This document shows, piece after piece, positions 1-11,432 of a DNA stretch of 64,000 nt (its first letter is position 1; every line of letters begins with the position of its first letter). A program made the position numbers and the translations under genes. The notes beneath the pieces are model-generated. The model had not been told where the DNA came from. It was given only the letters and a program-made list of their open reading frames with translations, and made no database searches. This stretch comes from Cinclus cinclus (taxonomy: Eukaryota > Chordata > Aves > Passeriformes > Cinclidae), in the NCBI RefSeq assembly GCF_963662255.1, contig NC_085059.1, positions 5,365,234 through 5,429,233 on the forward strand, in the 5' to 3' direction.

Positions 1-3000
1 TGCTCCGCCGCCTCACGCCAGCCGCCACACTGCCTCTGCCTCCGCTCCGTCATGGCTGTTTCCTCCGCTTTTGCTCTTCCAACCGTGATCGTCTTTCATT
101 TTATTCTTCCGTTATTTCCTTTCTCTTCTCTACCGTTTTCTTTAGCCGTTCTTGTAACTCGCAAGAAGCCTCCGGCGCCACACAGCAGTGAAAACAAGTC
201 GCATCCACCCATTCTCCTTATGTGGCTTTAGCGTTAGACCAGAAAATGTTGTAATCGAGGCAGAAGCTCTTCACAACCAGCTTCACCCAGCGATTAGAGG
301 TAAGTCCGTCGCGTGCTGCTCATCTCCTTTGCGGTTGTTTCGTTTCTCCTCTTTCTCATCTTCTGCTCCTAATTACGTACTTCAGACCATCTCATGTCTT
401 TCTCTTCTATCACTTCTTTTATATCCTCCTTTCTTGCGCTCCACCCTTCCTGCACCCTGTGAGAGCATCTGTGCCAAACCAGTAAACTCGTCTGTCCGTC
501 CATCCTTCCTCTCTGGAATCCTTCCTTCTCGTCCCTCTCCTTACGCACACACACTCTGCTCTTCTCTCCTGTTCTCTCTTTCATCTCCTTTGTCTCATTA
601 ATCAATGTCTTGTTCCACGTGATTACATCACCCTCCCCATGAAGCACCAACACGCCACGGGTAGCAGTTCCCGTTCCTCTCTGCTCTCGTCTTTCATCTC
701 TCCAGTCAAGGAACAAACTTCCTGCTCACTTCAAGTCTGTGCCGGGCTGACAGAGCGCTCTTGCACCTCAACGTCTGGAAGGAAACCACGCTCTGCAGAC
801 CCCATCCTCTCAAGGGAGAGAATTCACAGCCCTCTGAAACACTGGACAAATCCCGAGGTACCCGGACATTACTGCAAACAGACTTCACTAAGCACAGACA
901 ATCCAGGGCAATCTTTACTCCAGGGATTCAAACACACCACGGCTCAGCAACCAATTCCTCTTGAACGCTGAATAATTACGGAGCAACCACAGCTCCAAAC
1001 ACTCTTCATACACCTCGATGAAGAACCATTCTTCAGGCCTCATTTGGCACCTGTATGATGAATGTACCTTTCTGCCGTCATGTTCCAGGCAGGCCAGCAC
1101 AGTCAGAAACACACAGCGAGATTGTCCATCCCCAGGGGCATTACAGCCCGTGGAATGCCTCTGTGCAGCCTGATCCACAGGGTAAAGGCAACAAAGTCAT
1201 TGTATCTGTGTCGTTTTCTCTGGCAACGCACGCCCGACTCCCAGCACATCCACTCTGAGGAATGGTTTGGGGTCCCTTCTGCATCCGTGCTTCTGTTATT
1301 TGCCCCTACTCTGTCTGGACAAAGAAGACAGAAAGGAGAGGAGGCAGTGGCACACTGCTGATCCAGGAAAGCAATCATAGAATTTCTTACACTGGAAGGC
1401 ACCCAGAAGGATCATCCAGCTGAACTCCAAATCCAGGCACGTTTGGTCAATCCAAAATGAAGAATCCATGGCCAAAGACATATCAAGGTACAACTGTCAT
1501 TCAGACTCATCTTTAGGGAACAGCAACTTACCTCAAGCATCCCTGCCTCCTTCTTCAGAAAAGATTTACATTCAAGGCAGGGAATTGGTTCTGAAGTCTG
1601 TTTTCCTTCAATGTTATCAGTAATTTCAGGGGAAGAGGAACACGGGGAAATGACCCACATTCTGCAAAAGCCTCTAAATCACTGAACAGAGCACAGTGCA
1701 CTTCAAACACTTTTATCACATGCCAAGTAGGAGAGACCTGGCAAATCCAAGGACATTCTCCCAGCGTCAACCTCAGCTTAGAAGATTGGAAAATCCATCC
1801 CTCATACTGATGGTCAGCTGCTGGAGACTCTCCTACCTGACAGCGGCCAAAATTCAGCAGTCTGCATTTCATTCGCTGTTACCAACACATTGCCAATGCA
1901 AAATAAGAAAAAAAAAAACAAACCCGAGGTTTCTGGTAAAATGAGAGAAGAAAACTAGAAGATCGCATTCCATCATATCAAAATGCCACGTCTGGCAACA
2001 TCTTGATTATGGACAGAATTTTCTCCACTCACTCTCTAGACAAGAGCATGAATGTAAACAAGGTGAGCTTCAGAGAAGGGTAATCGAGCAAGACTGAAAT
2101 TTCAAAAAGCTCCTGTTTCGCCAACACCATATTTTCAAAAGCAAGTGCTCTGAGATGGGTAAGGATGATGTCCTCACTTCTGGCAGGAAGAGCATGGAGA
2201 ATACCAAGGATAGACAGCACTTCAGAAGGACCTGAGAGGATCCCAGGCATGCAACCCCAAGGAACGGGTGACTTCACAAGGTTCCCCAGTGGAATCCTCC
2301 ATCCAAGCTCTGGGAAATCAATCTCCAGCTGAGCAGCTGGAGCTTTCTTGCCCAATGACAGAGCTTGTGCCACACAGCATCTCCAGTTCCTCCCTACAGA
2401 AACTTCCCCACTCAGAGTCACCCTCTCCATGATGGAGGGCCCAAGCAATACTCCATGCCACTCAGAGGATTGCAGCTGCAGCAGCCAAACCGCCCCACCA
2501 CAACAGCTTGGCCCAGCAATAAAACCCACTCTGAGCACGATCCAGGCCTTCACACATCCCACCCTTCCTTCACAATTGGCACAAACAACTTATGAAGGGA
2601 TGCAAAACCACAGAACTTCTGCCAGGCCCTGTGAAATTCACACTAAATGCTCTGTGCTTTTTCAGCAGTCTCAGATGGAAATGATGTATTCTCACCACAG
2701 AAGCACACATGAGAGATGTTTAAAATTCTGGGATCAGAGTGACACCTCTGATCCCGGTGCAGATTGATTTGGTTTTGAGAGAACCACACCAATTGCTGAA
2801 GCACAAGCATGGTCACAGTATCCACTGTAGGGGAGAATTTCTACGATGATATCAGGGCTGCTCTGGAAGGTTTGCTGTGGTTGTGCAGGCATCACGGTTG
2901 AGCATGACCAGGGCTTGATCACCCCATTTCTAAAGAGGCTGATCATCCAAATGCTCAGGTCAGAGAAATGTGGCACACACAGATTATACCCTCCTCCTCA

Positions 3001-4337
3001 GCACATCCTCCTCCAAATCCCACTTGACAAAGAGATAGGAACAGTCAAATTCATATCAAGAGATGAGGAAATTGCTATCGATGTGCATCCCTACACAGGA
3101 ACTGCAGCAAGCTCAAGTCCTACCCTCCCACATTGCATTTCTCAAAGAGGGAAGTGATTCATGGAACAAAATTCATCATCGCATTTCCTCTTACCATCAT
3201 ATATTGCACAATAATGATGTAACAGCACAAATTACTTCCCGTGGAGGGAGATCTTCATCACCCCAAAGGACTCTGTGGCCATTTCAATAGCACACAGCAC
3301 AGCAAGTTCCACAAAGCCTCCAACCGGAGAACCTTAGAACCTTGCAATGGATCCCACAGTGAAGCAAACTGTGCCCATCCCACCTCATAGTTTTCTCTAG
3401 GTTACATTCATTCATCATAGGTATCCTTCATTCATCACTCTAACTCTAAGATATGAGTTCTCAAGACAACCACAGCATCACTAATTCTTGTCTTAAGACA
3501 GGGCCCATGGACATCCCAATGAATCCCACCTTCCTTGGGCAACTCTTCCCTCTGCTCAAGGGTGCATAAAAAATAAACCCCTGAGCCTTACTCCACCACT
3601 GCTGCAATCACTTTCATAAACATGCTACAGTTGTCTTCTTCCAAAGGAAGCAATGAAGATATAAGGGAAAAGATTCTAGTAGAAGTCCATACTGCCTTTC
3701 CTAACTTCTTAAGGACTCTAATGATAGAAACTAAAGGCAGAATTGTTGTTTCCACAAAGAGCCAAATATTTGAAGTCCCAGATGTCATTTTCTGTCCCAT
3801 CTCTTCCTAGGAAAATAAAAGAGGACAGGCACCAAAAAATAATCCAGTCCTAATACCAACATGGTCTGCAGTCAGCAAAGGCATTAAGTCAATACAAAGG
3901 GACTGGGGGATTGTTACCACCACAAGGAGTTTTGTATTCGTGCACCAAGCTCACACCGAAACCCTACACGCAATGAAGTAAGAAAGTTGCCTGCAAAGCT
4001 GTAACCTTGGGCACCTCTCACAGAAACCGGCAGTGATTTCATTCGAGGGTACAACTCCTGCCCAACGAGGCAACACTCAGCTGCGGATGGTAAATGCTCT
4101 GCCGTCCATAATAGCTTATTGCTGCTTCCACGCACACCAACAAATTGTGAAATCACGAGAGGACATGGCGTGAGATGGAAATGTCCAATTAATATCCTCT
4201 AACACCCCCTGCCATGAGAGAGCAGGGGCAGAGCCGCGCTACATGGAGGAACTACCCACGGGGCGGGAGAAAATTAACAGAGAGGTGAAAAGGCGGGGGA
4301 GGAGAGAACGAGAGACGAGCAAGGAAGCAGCACTGAC
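1..4337. other. Class A intergenic segment (5' flank of an off-window exon to 3' side of exon 1)
   Basis: Position 1 aligns with 21272, inside the 5' block of exon 3, so a tenth variable exon lies just below the window. No protein gene is recognisable. Visible elements: a plus-strand splice donor AGAG|GTAAGT (GT at 300-301) and a pyrimidine-rich acceptor ending CTCTCCAG (704-705); a CR1-like fragment at 1373-1430; a minus-strand donor GAG|GTAAGT (GT at 1531-1530); and a poly-A run near 1909-1918. The remainder shows nothing I can name. Near-identical copy at 21272-25608. Confidence 0.75.
1373..1430 (-). mobile_element. Possible CR1 LINE 3'-end fragment
   Basis: Plus-strand words AATCATAGAAT, TGGAAGG and GGATCATCCAG in this order and spacing resemble the reverse complement of the avian CR1 3' end, placing the element on the minus strand. 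The match is short and degenerate. Confidence 0.4.
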
Positions 4338-5057
4338 CGTGTCGAGGAGAGCGGAGGGCTCCGGCTGCGCGTCCTTGGCCGCGGCGCCGGGCGGCGGCGG
4401 AGGGAAATTGGGGCTGAAAACCATGAGGTCGCTCTTGGCCGCGCCGTCCGCCACGCACAGGCTGCGGCTGTGGCGCTGCGAGTACGACCAGCTGCCCACT
4501 TCGCTGGCGCACACCAGCGTCGTGGGCCCGGGCCCCGAGAGCACGGCCGCCCGCGGCGCCCAGCGCGACGCCCCGTACAGCACCAGGGCCAGCAGGAACA
4601 GGCTGGACACGGCGCAGATCGCCACCACCAGCCACACGTTGGTCGCCGCGCTGGCCGCGCCGGCGCCGAGCTCCACGCCCGACGCCGACCGCGACCCCGA
4701 CGCCGACCAGGACGACGAGGACGAGGAGGAGGAGAGCGACGATCCCGGGCCCGCGGCCAGCGCCGCCTCGGCCGCCTCGAGCAGCGACACGCTGAGCGTG
4801 GCCGTGGCCGAGCGCGCCGGCTCGCCGTGGTCGCGCACGACGATCAGCAGCCTCTGGCGAGGGCCGTCCGCCTCGTCCAGCGGCCGCGCCGTGCTCACCT
4901 CGCCGCTGTAGAGCCCCACGCGGAACGGGCCCTTGCCCCGCGGCTCCCACAGCTCGTAGCGCAGCCACGCGTTGTAGCCCGAGTCGGCGTCCACGGCGCG
5001 GATCTTCGCCACCACCTGGCCCGCCGGCGCCCCCCACGCCGCCCACGCCCACAGCGT

Positions 5058-5098
<41 letters not shown>

Positions 5099-6890
5099 GC
5101 CCCGAGGACGCCTCGGCCGCCACGGCGCCCGCCTCCGCCGCCGAGCCCGCGGGCGGCAGCAGCAGCGCCGGCGCGTTGTCGTTCTCGTCCAGCACGAAGA
5201 GCTGCACCGTGGCGTTGCCGCACAGCGGCGGCTCCCCCGCGTCCACCGCGCGCACCTCGAACTGCAGCACCTGCAGCTCCTCGTAGTCCAAGGGCTGCAG
5301 CGCCCACAGCCGCCCGCTCTCCGCGTCCACCGACACGTAGCTCGACGCCGCACGCCACCCGCCGCCCACGGCCCCCGACGACCACGACGGAGCCGCGGCC
5401 CCGCCGCCCACGCCGCCCTCCCACACCGAGTAGCTCACGCGCCCGTTGCCCGCCTCGTCCGGGTCCCGCGCCCACAGCCGCGCCAGCTCCGCGCCCGCCG
5501 CGTTGTTCTCCCGCGCCAGCACCGTGTACACGGCCTGCGAGAACGCGGGCGCGTTGTCGTTCACGTCCGACACCGGCACCCGCAGCCCGCGGCTGGCGCG
5601 CAGCGCCGGCGCCCCGCCGTCCTCCGCACGCACCTCCACCTCGTACTCCGACACCCGCTCCCGGTCCAGCGCCTCGCGCAGCACCAGCGAGTACGAGCCC
5701 GCGAACGTCGCCTCCAGACCGAACGGCGACGCCGGCCACACCCAGCACCGCACGCGCCCGTTCGCCCCCGAGTCTCGGTCCGACACGCTCAGCAGGGCCA
5801 CCACCGTCCCCACCGACGCGTCCTCCGACACCGGCACCGACAGCGACGTCACCCACACCTCCGGCGCGTTGTCGTTCACGTCCAGCACCTCCAGCACCAC
5901 CTTGCAATGACCCGACAGCGACGGTGTCCCTTTATCTGTCGCCTTAACATTTATGTCGTATAAATTAAGTAACTCAAAGTCCAAGGAGTCCGTCAGTCTG
6001 ATCTCCCCTGTGTGCTCCTCAATGCTGAATAAATCTGAGGCAGATGGAGGAACAATACTATCGATTTCATATTTCACATCTTTGTTACTTCCTTCGTCCA
6101 TGTCTGTGGCGTTTAACCGTGCAATTAGCGTTCCTTGTATTGCGTCCTCGGACAAATGTACGTTATACACGGACTGGTTGAACTGGGGCGCGTTGTCGTT
6201 CGCATCCACGACCGAGATCAGCAGCTCCATTGTCCCTGACAGAGACGGCCGGCCCCCGTCACTCGCCGTCAGCACCAACCGGTGAACGGGAATCGTCTCG
6301 CGGTCCAGAGATTTCGTGAGTATCAGAAACAGAGACTTACTGCGAGAGTTACTGTTTTCTTCCTCTATTCTAAAATGCTCGCTGGGGCTGAGTGTGTAGG
6401 AGAGCTGCGCGTTCGCTCCGATATCCGCATCCGACGCGCCCTCCAGCGGGAAACGAGACCCCGGCAGGGTGGTGAATTCCGCGATGCTGAGGTTTTTTCG
6501 GGCGGCGGGGAAGACGGGGGCATTGTCGTTGATGTCGGTGACCTCCAGCTGCACATGGAAGACGCGCAGCGGCCGCTCCAGCAGCACCTCCAGGCGCAGC
6601 GCGCACGGCGCGCTCTTGCCGCACAGCTCCTCCCGGTCGAGCCGCGAGCTCACCAGCAGCGCGCCGCTCGCCCCGCTCACCTCCACGCTCGCCCGCCGGC
6701 CCTGCGCCACCAGCCGCAGCCGCCGCGCCTCCGCCTCGCCCGCCTCCAGCCCCAGGTCCTGCGCCAGACGGCCCACCACCGTGCCGGCCTTGGCTTCCTC
6801 CGGCACCGAGTACCGCACCTGCCCGCCCGCCAGCGCCCAGGCCGCCTGCAGCACCAGCACCCGCAGCACCGCACCACAACGCTCGCCCAT
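4338..6890 (-). CDS. PCDHA: Protocadherin alpha variable exon (exon 1 of 9 here), complete
   Basis: Encodes 851 residues of a neuronal cell-surface cadherin used for homophilic recognition. Order: signal peptide 1-23, EC1 24-128, EC2 129-236, EC3 237-343, EC4 344-449, EC5 450-574, EC6 575-705, Ser-rich juxtamembrane stretch 714-740, membrane span about 751-773, cytoplasmic tail 774-851. Calcium-site DxNDNAP motifs close EC1-EC5, and EC1 has the protocadherin CX5C loop (C90-C96). The alpha class is shown by the tail motifs PTTLVC, VGSWSYSQ and KSDLM. The start chosen is the ATG at 6890-6888: it has a good Kozak context and opens a hydrophobic leader followed by QVRYSVPEE. The exon ends in ACG before GTCAGT (donor GT at 4337-4336), phase 0. 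EC5 and EC6 carry Gly/Ala/Ser insertions not usual in mammals. The (cccgag)6 repeat at 5059-5094 encodes a Ser-Gly run. EC2-EC3 type 1, shared with exon 4. Read-through of the donor would add 32 residues (stop 4241-4239). Confidence 0.96.
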
Positions 6891-7142
6891 CCCTGCACGC
6901 ACCGCCGCCGCTGCTCTCGCTCCACCCGCCGCCGCCGCCGCTGCGGCTCTGGCTGCCGGCCCCGGCACGGGCCCCGCACGGCTCCCCGCCGCCGCCCGGA
7001 CGCACCGGCTCTGCTGCCCGGCCCGCGCCGCCCCCCCGCGCTCACAGCCGGGCTCTCCGCCGCACCGGGGCGGAGCCGCCCACGCGCCGTTCCTGAGCCT
7101 GCAGCGACACCGTGCGCTGCTCCGCCGCCTCACGCCAGCCGC
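6891..7142 (-). promoter_or_regulatory. CpG-rich promoter/5' UTR block of exon 1 with candidate CSE
   Basis: This 252-bp block is nearly identical upstream of all nine exons and stops abruptly where class A and class B flanks diverge. It is very rich in C, G and CpG. On the minus strand CGGTGTCGCTGC lies at 7112-7101, 211 bp above the ATG. Its position and CGCT core fit the conserved sequence element (CSE) of PCDHA promoters, which binds CTCF in mammals. That equivalence is an inference from position and core. Confidence 0.6.
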
Positions 7143-10100
7143 CACACTGCCTCTGCCTCCGCTCCGTAGTTTTTCTCTTCTAAACTTGATCGTCTTTCAT
7201 TTCATTTTGCCCTTATTTTCTTTCTTTTGTTTCCTTTTCCTTACCCTTTCTGTTAATTTGCAAAAAGTCTCTGGAGGCAGACAGCAGAGAAACCATGTCG
7301 GATCCGCCAATTCTAATTACATGTCTTCAGGGTCAGACCACAGAATATTCTAATGTACCCAGAAGCTCTTCACAACCAGCTTCACCCAGCGATTAGAGGT
7401 AAGTCCGTCGCGTGCTGCTCATCTCCTTTGCGGTTGTTTCGTTTCTCCTCTTTGTCATCTTCTGCTCCTAATTACCTCCTTCAGACCATCTCATGTCTTT
7501 CTCTTCTCTCACTTCTTTTATATCCTCCTTTCTTGCGCTCCACCCTTCCTGCACCCTGTGAGAGCATCTGTGCCAAACCAGTAAACTCGTCTGTCCGTCC
7601 ATCCTTCCTCTCTGGAATCCTTCCTTCTCGTCCCTCTCCTTACGCACACACACTCTGCTCTTCTCTCCTGTTCTCTCTTTCATCTCCTTTGTCTCATTAA
7701 TCAATGTCTTGTTCCACGTGATTACATCACCCTCCCCATGAAGCACCAACACGCCACGGGTAGCAGTTCCCGTTCCTCTCTGCTCTCGTCTTTCATCTCT
7801 CCAGTCAAGGAACAAACTTCCTGCTCACTTCAAGTCTCTGCCGGGCTGACAGAGCGCTCTTGCACCTCAACGTCTGGAAGGAAACCACGCTCTGCAGACC
7901 CCATCCTCTCAAGGGAGAGAATTCACAGCCCTCTGAAACACTGGACAAATCCCGAGGTACCCGGACATTACTGCAAACAGACTTCACTAAGCACAGACAA
8001 TCCAGGGCAATCTTTACTCCAGGGATTCAAACACACCACGGCTCAGCAACCAATTCCTCATGAACGCTGAATAATGACGGAACAACCACAGCTCCAAACA
8101 CTCTTCATACACCTCGATGAAGAACCATTCTTCAGGCCTCATTTGGCACCTGTATGATGAATGTACCTTTCTGCCGTCATGTTCCAGGCAGGCCAGCACA
8201 GTCAGAAACACACAGCGAGATTGTCCATCCCCAGGGGCATTACAGCCCGTGGAATGCCTCTGTGCAGCCTGATCCACAGGGTAAAGGCAACAAAGTCATT
8301 GTATCTGTGTCGTTTTCTCTGGCAACGCACGCCCGACTCCCAGCACATCCACTCTGAGGAATGGTTTGGGGTCCCTTCTGCATCCGTGCTTCTGTTATTT
8401 GCCCCTACTCTGTCTGGACAAAGAAGACAGAAAGGAGAGGAGGCAGTGGCACACTGCTGATCCAGGAAAGCAATCATAGAATTTCTTACACTGGAAGGCA
8501 CCCAGAAGGATCATCCAGCTGAACTCCAAATCCAGGCACGTTTGGTCAATCCAAAATGAAGAATCCATGGCCAAAGACATATCAAGGTACAACTGTCATT
8601 CAGACTCATCTTTAGGGAACAGCAACTTACCTCAAGCATCCCTGCCTCCTCCTTCAGAAAAGATTTACATTCAAGGCAGGGAATTGGTTCTGAAGTCTGT
8701 TTTCCTTCAATGTTATCAGTAATTTCAGGGGAAGAGGAACACGGGGAAATGACCCACATTCTGCAAAAGCCTCTAAATCACTGAACAGAGCACAGTGCAC
8801 TTCAAACACTTGTATCACATGCCAAGTAGGAGAGACCTGGCAAATCCAAGGACATTCTCCCAGCGTCAACCTCAGCTTAGAAGACTGGAAAATCCATCCC
8901 TCATTCTGATGGTCAGCTGCTGGAGACTCTCCAACCTGACAGCTGCCAAAATTCAGCAGTCTGCATTTCATTCCCTGTTACCAACACATTGCCAGTACAC
9001 AATTAAAAAAAAAAATATCGAGGTTTCTGGTAAAATGAGAGAAGAAAACTAGAAGATCACATTCCATCATATCAAAATGCCACGTCTGGCAACATCTTGA
9101 TTATGGACAGAATTTTCTCCACTCACTCTCAAGACAAGAGCATGAATGTAAACAAGGTGAGCTTCAGAGAAGGGTAATCGAGCAAGACTGAAATTTCAAA
9201 AAGCTCCTATTTAGCCAACACCATATTTTCAAAAGCAAGTGCTCTGAGATGGGTAAGGATGATGTCCTCACATCTGGCAGGAAGGGCATGGAGAATACCA
9301 AGGATAGACAGCACTTCAGAAGGACCTGAGAAGATCCCAGGCATGCAACCCCAAGGAACGGGTGACTTCACAAGGTTCCCCAGTGGAATCCTCCACCCCA
9401 AGCTCTGGGAAATCAATCTCCAGCTGAGCAGCTGGAGCTTTCTTGCCCAATGACAGAGCTTGTGCCACACAGCATCTCCAGTTCCTCCCTACAGAAACTT
9501 CCCCACTCAGAGTCACCCTCTCCATGATGGAGGGCCCAAGCAATACTCCATGCCACTCGGAGGATTGCAGCTGCAGCAGCCAAACCGCCCCACCACAACA
9601 GCTTGGCCCAGCAATAAAACCCACTCTGAGCACAATCCAGGCCTTCACACATCCCACCCTTCCTTCACAATTGGCACAAACAACTTATGAAGGGATGCAA
9701 AACCACAGAACTTCTGCCAGGCCCTGTGAAATTCACACTAAATGCTCTGTGCTTTTTCAGCAGTCTCAGATGGAAATGATGTGTTCTCATCACAGAAGCA
9801 CACATGAGAGATGTTTAAAATTCTGGGATCAGAGTGACACCTCTGATCCCGGTGCAGATTGATTTGGTTTTGAGAGAACCACACCAAATGCTGAAGCACA
9901 AGCATGGTCACAGTATCCACTGTAGGGGAGAATTTCTACGATGATATCAGGGCTGCTCTGGAAGGTTTGCTGTGGTTGTGCAGGCATCACGGTTGAGCAT
10001 GACCAGGGCTTGATCACCCCATTTCTAAAGAGGCTGATCATCCAAATGCTCAGGTCAGAGAAATGTGGCACACACAGATTATACCCTCCTCCTCAGCACA

Positions 10101-11432
10101 TCCTCCTCCAAATCCCACTTGACAAAGAGATAGGAACAGTCAAATTCATATCAAGAGATGAGGAAATTGCTATCGATGTGCATCCCTACACAGGAACTGC
10201 AGCAAGCTCAAGTCCTACCCTCCCACATTGCATTTCTCAAAGAGGGAAGTGATTCATGGAACAAAATTCATCATCGCATTTCCTCTTACCATCATATATT
10301 GCACAATAATGATGTAACAGCACAAATTACTTCCCGTGGAGGGAGATCTTCATCACCCCAAAGGACTCTGTGGCCATTTCAATAGCACACAGCACAGCAA
10401 GTTCCACAAAGCCTCCAACCGGAGAACCTTAGAACCTTGCAATGGATCCCACAGTGAAGCAAACTGTGCCCATCCCACCTCATAGTTTTCTCTAGGTTAC
10501 ATTCATTCATCATAGGTATCCTTCATTCATCACTCTAACTCTAAGATATGAGTTCTCAAGACAACCACAGCATCACTAATTCTTGTCTTAAGACAGGGCC
10601 CATGGACATCCCAATGAATCCCACCTTCCTTGGGCAACTCTTCCCTCTGCTCAAGGGTGCATAAAAAATAAACCCCTGAGCCTTACTCCACCACTGCTGC
10701 AATCACTTTCATAAACATGCTACAGTTGTCTTCTTCCAAAGGAAGCAATGAAGATATAAGGGAAAAGATTCTAGTAGAAGTCCATACTGCCTTTCCTAAC
10801 TTCTTAAGGACTCTAATGATAGAAACTAAAGGCAGAATTGTTGTTTCCACAAAGAGCCAAATATTTGAAGTCCCAGATGTCATTTTCTGTCCCATCTCTT
10901 CCTAGGAAAATAAAAGAGGACAGGCACCAAAAAATAATCCAGTCCTAATACCAACATGGTCTGCAGTCAGCAAAGGCATTAAGTCAATACAAAGGGACTG
11001 GGGGATTGTTACCACCACAAGGAGTTTTGTATTCGTGCACCAAGCTCACACCGAAACCCTACACGCAATGAAGTAAGAAAGTTGCCTGCAAAGCTGTAAC
11101 CTTGGGCACCTCTCACAGAAACCGGCAGTGATTTCATTCGAGGGTACAACTCCTGCCCAACGAGGCAACACTCAGCTGCGGATGGTAAATGCTCTGCCGT
11201 CCATAATAGCTTATTGCTGCTTCCACGCACACCAACAAATTGTGAAATCACGAGAGGACATGGCGTGAGATGGAAATGTCCAATTAATATCCTCTAACAC
11301 CCGCTGCCATGAGAGAGCAGGGGCAGAGCCGCGCTACATGGAGGAACTACCCACGGGGCGGGAGAAAATTAACAGAGAGGTGAAAAGGCGGGGGAGGAGA
11401 GAACGAGAGACGAGCAAGGAAGCAGCACTGAC
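7143..11432. other. Class A intergenic segment between exons 1 and 2
   Basis: Same order of elements as 1-4337 with scattered substitutions: plus-strand donor GT at 7399-7400, CR1-like fragment 8472-8529, minus-strand donor GT at 8630-8629. It holds the only difference I found between the two 21-kb repeat copies (C at 7838, G at 29109). No gene recognised. Confidence 0.75.
8472..8529 (-). mobile_element. Possible CR1 LINE 3'-end fragment
   Basis: Class A copy of the fragment at 1373-1430; insertion predates cassette duplication. Confidence 0.4.

Noticed and set aside
1412..1872. Small minus-strand open frames in intergenic segments as protein genes
   Set aside because: Short, without recognisable domains, and changed by substitutions between class A copies without sign of coding constraint. 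Only the splice-like signals nearby are kept as an observation.
5059..5103. Short tandem repeat as a CRISPR-like array
   Set aside because: It is an uninterrupted hexamer inside a coding exon, without spacers, in a vertebrate genome.
4252..5907. Second minus-strand open frame (551 codons, Gly/Arg/Ala-rich) overlapping exon 1
   Set aside because: Frame-shifted shadow of the cadherin frame; the real frame has the EC motifs, membrane span and alpha-type tail.
6891..7145. Upstream in-frame ATG giving an N-terminal extension of 85 residues in exon 1
   Set aside because: The extension is low-complexity Arg/Ala/Gly from the GC-rich 5' UTR and precedes a good signal peptide. The downstream ATG at 6890 starts the leader as in known PCDHA exons.
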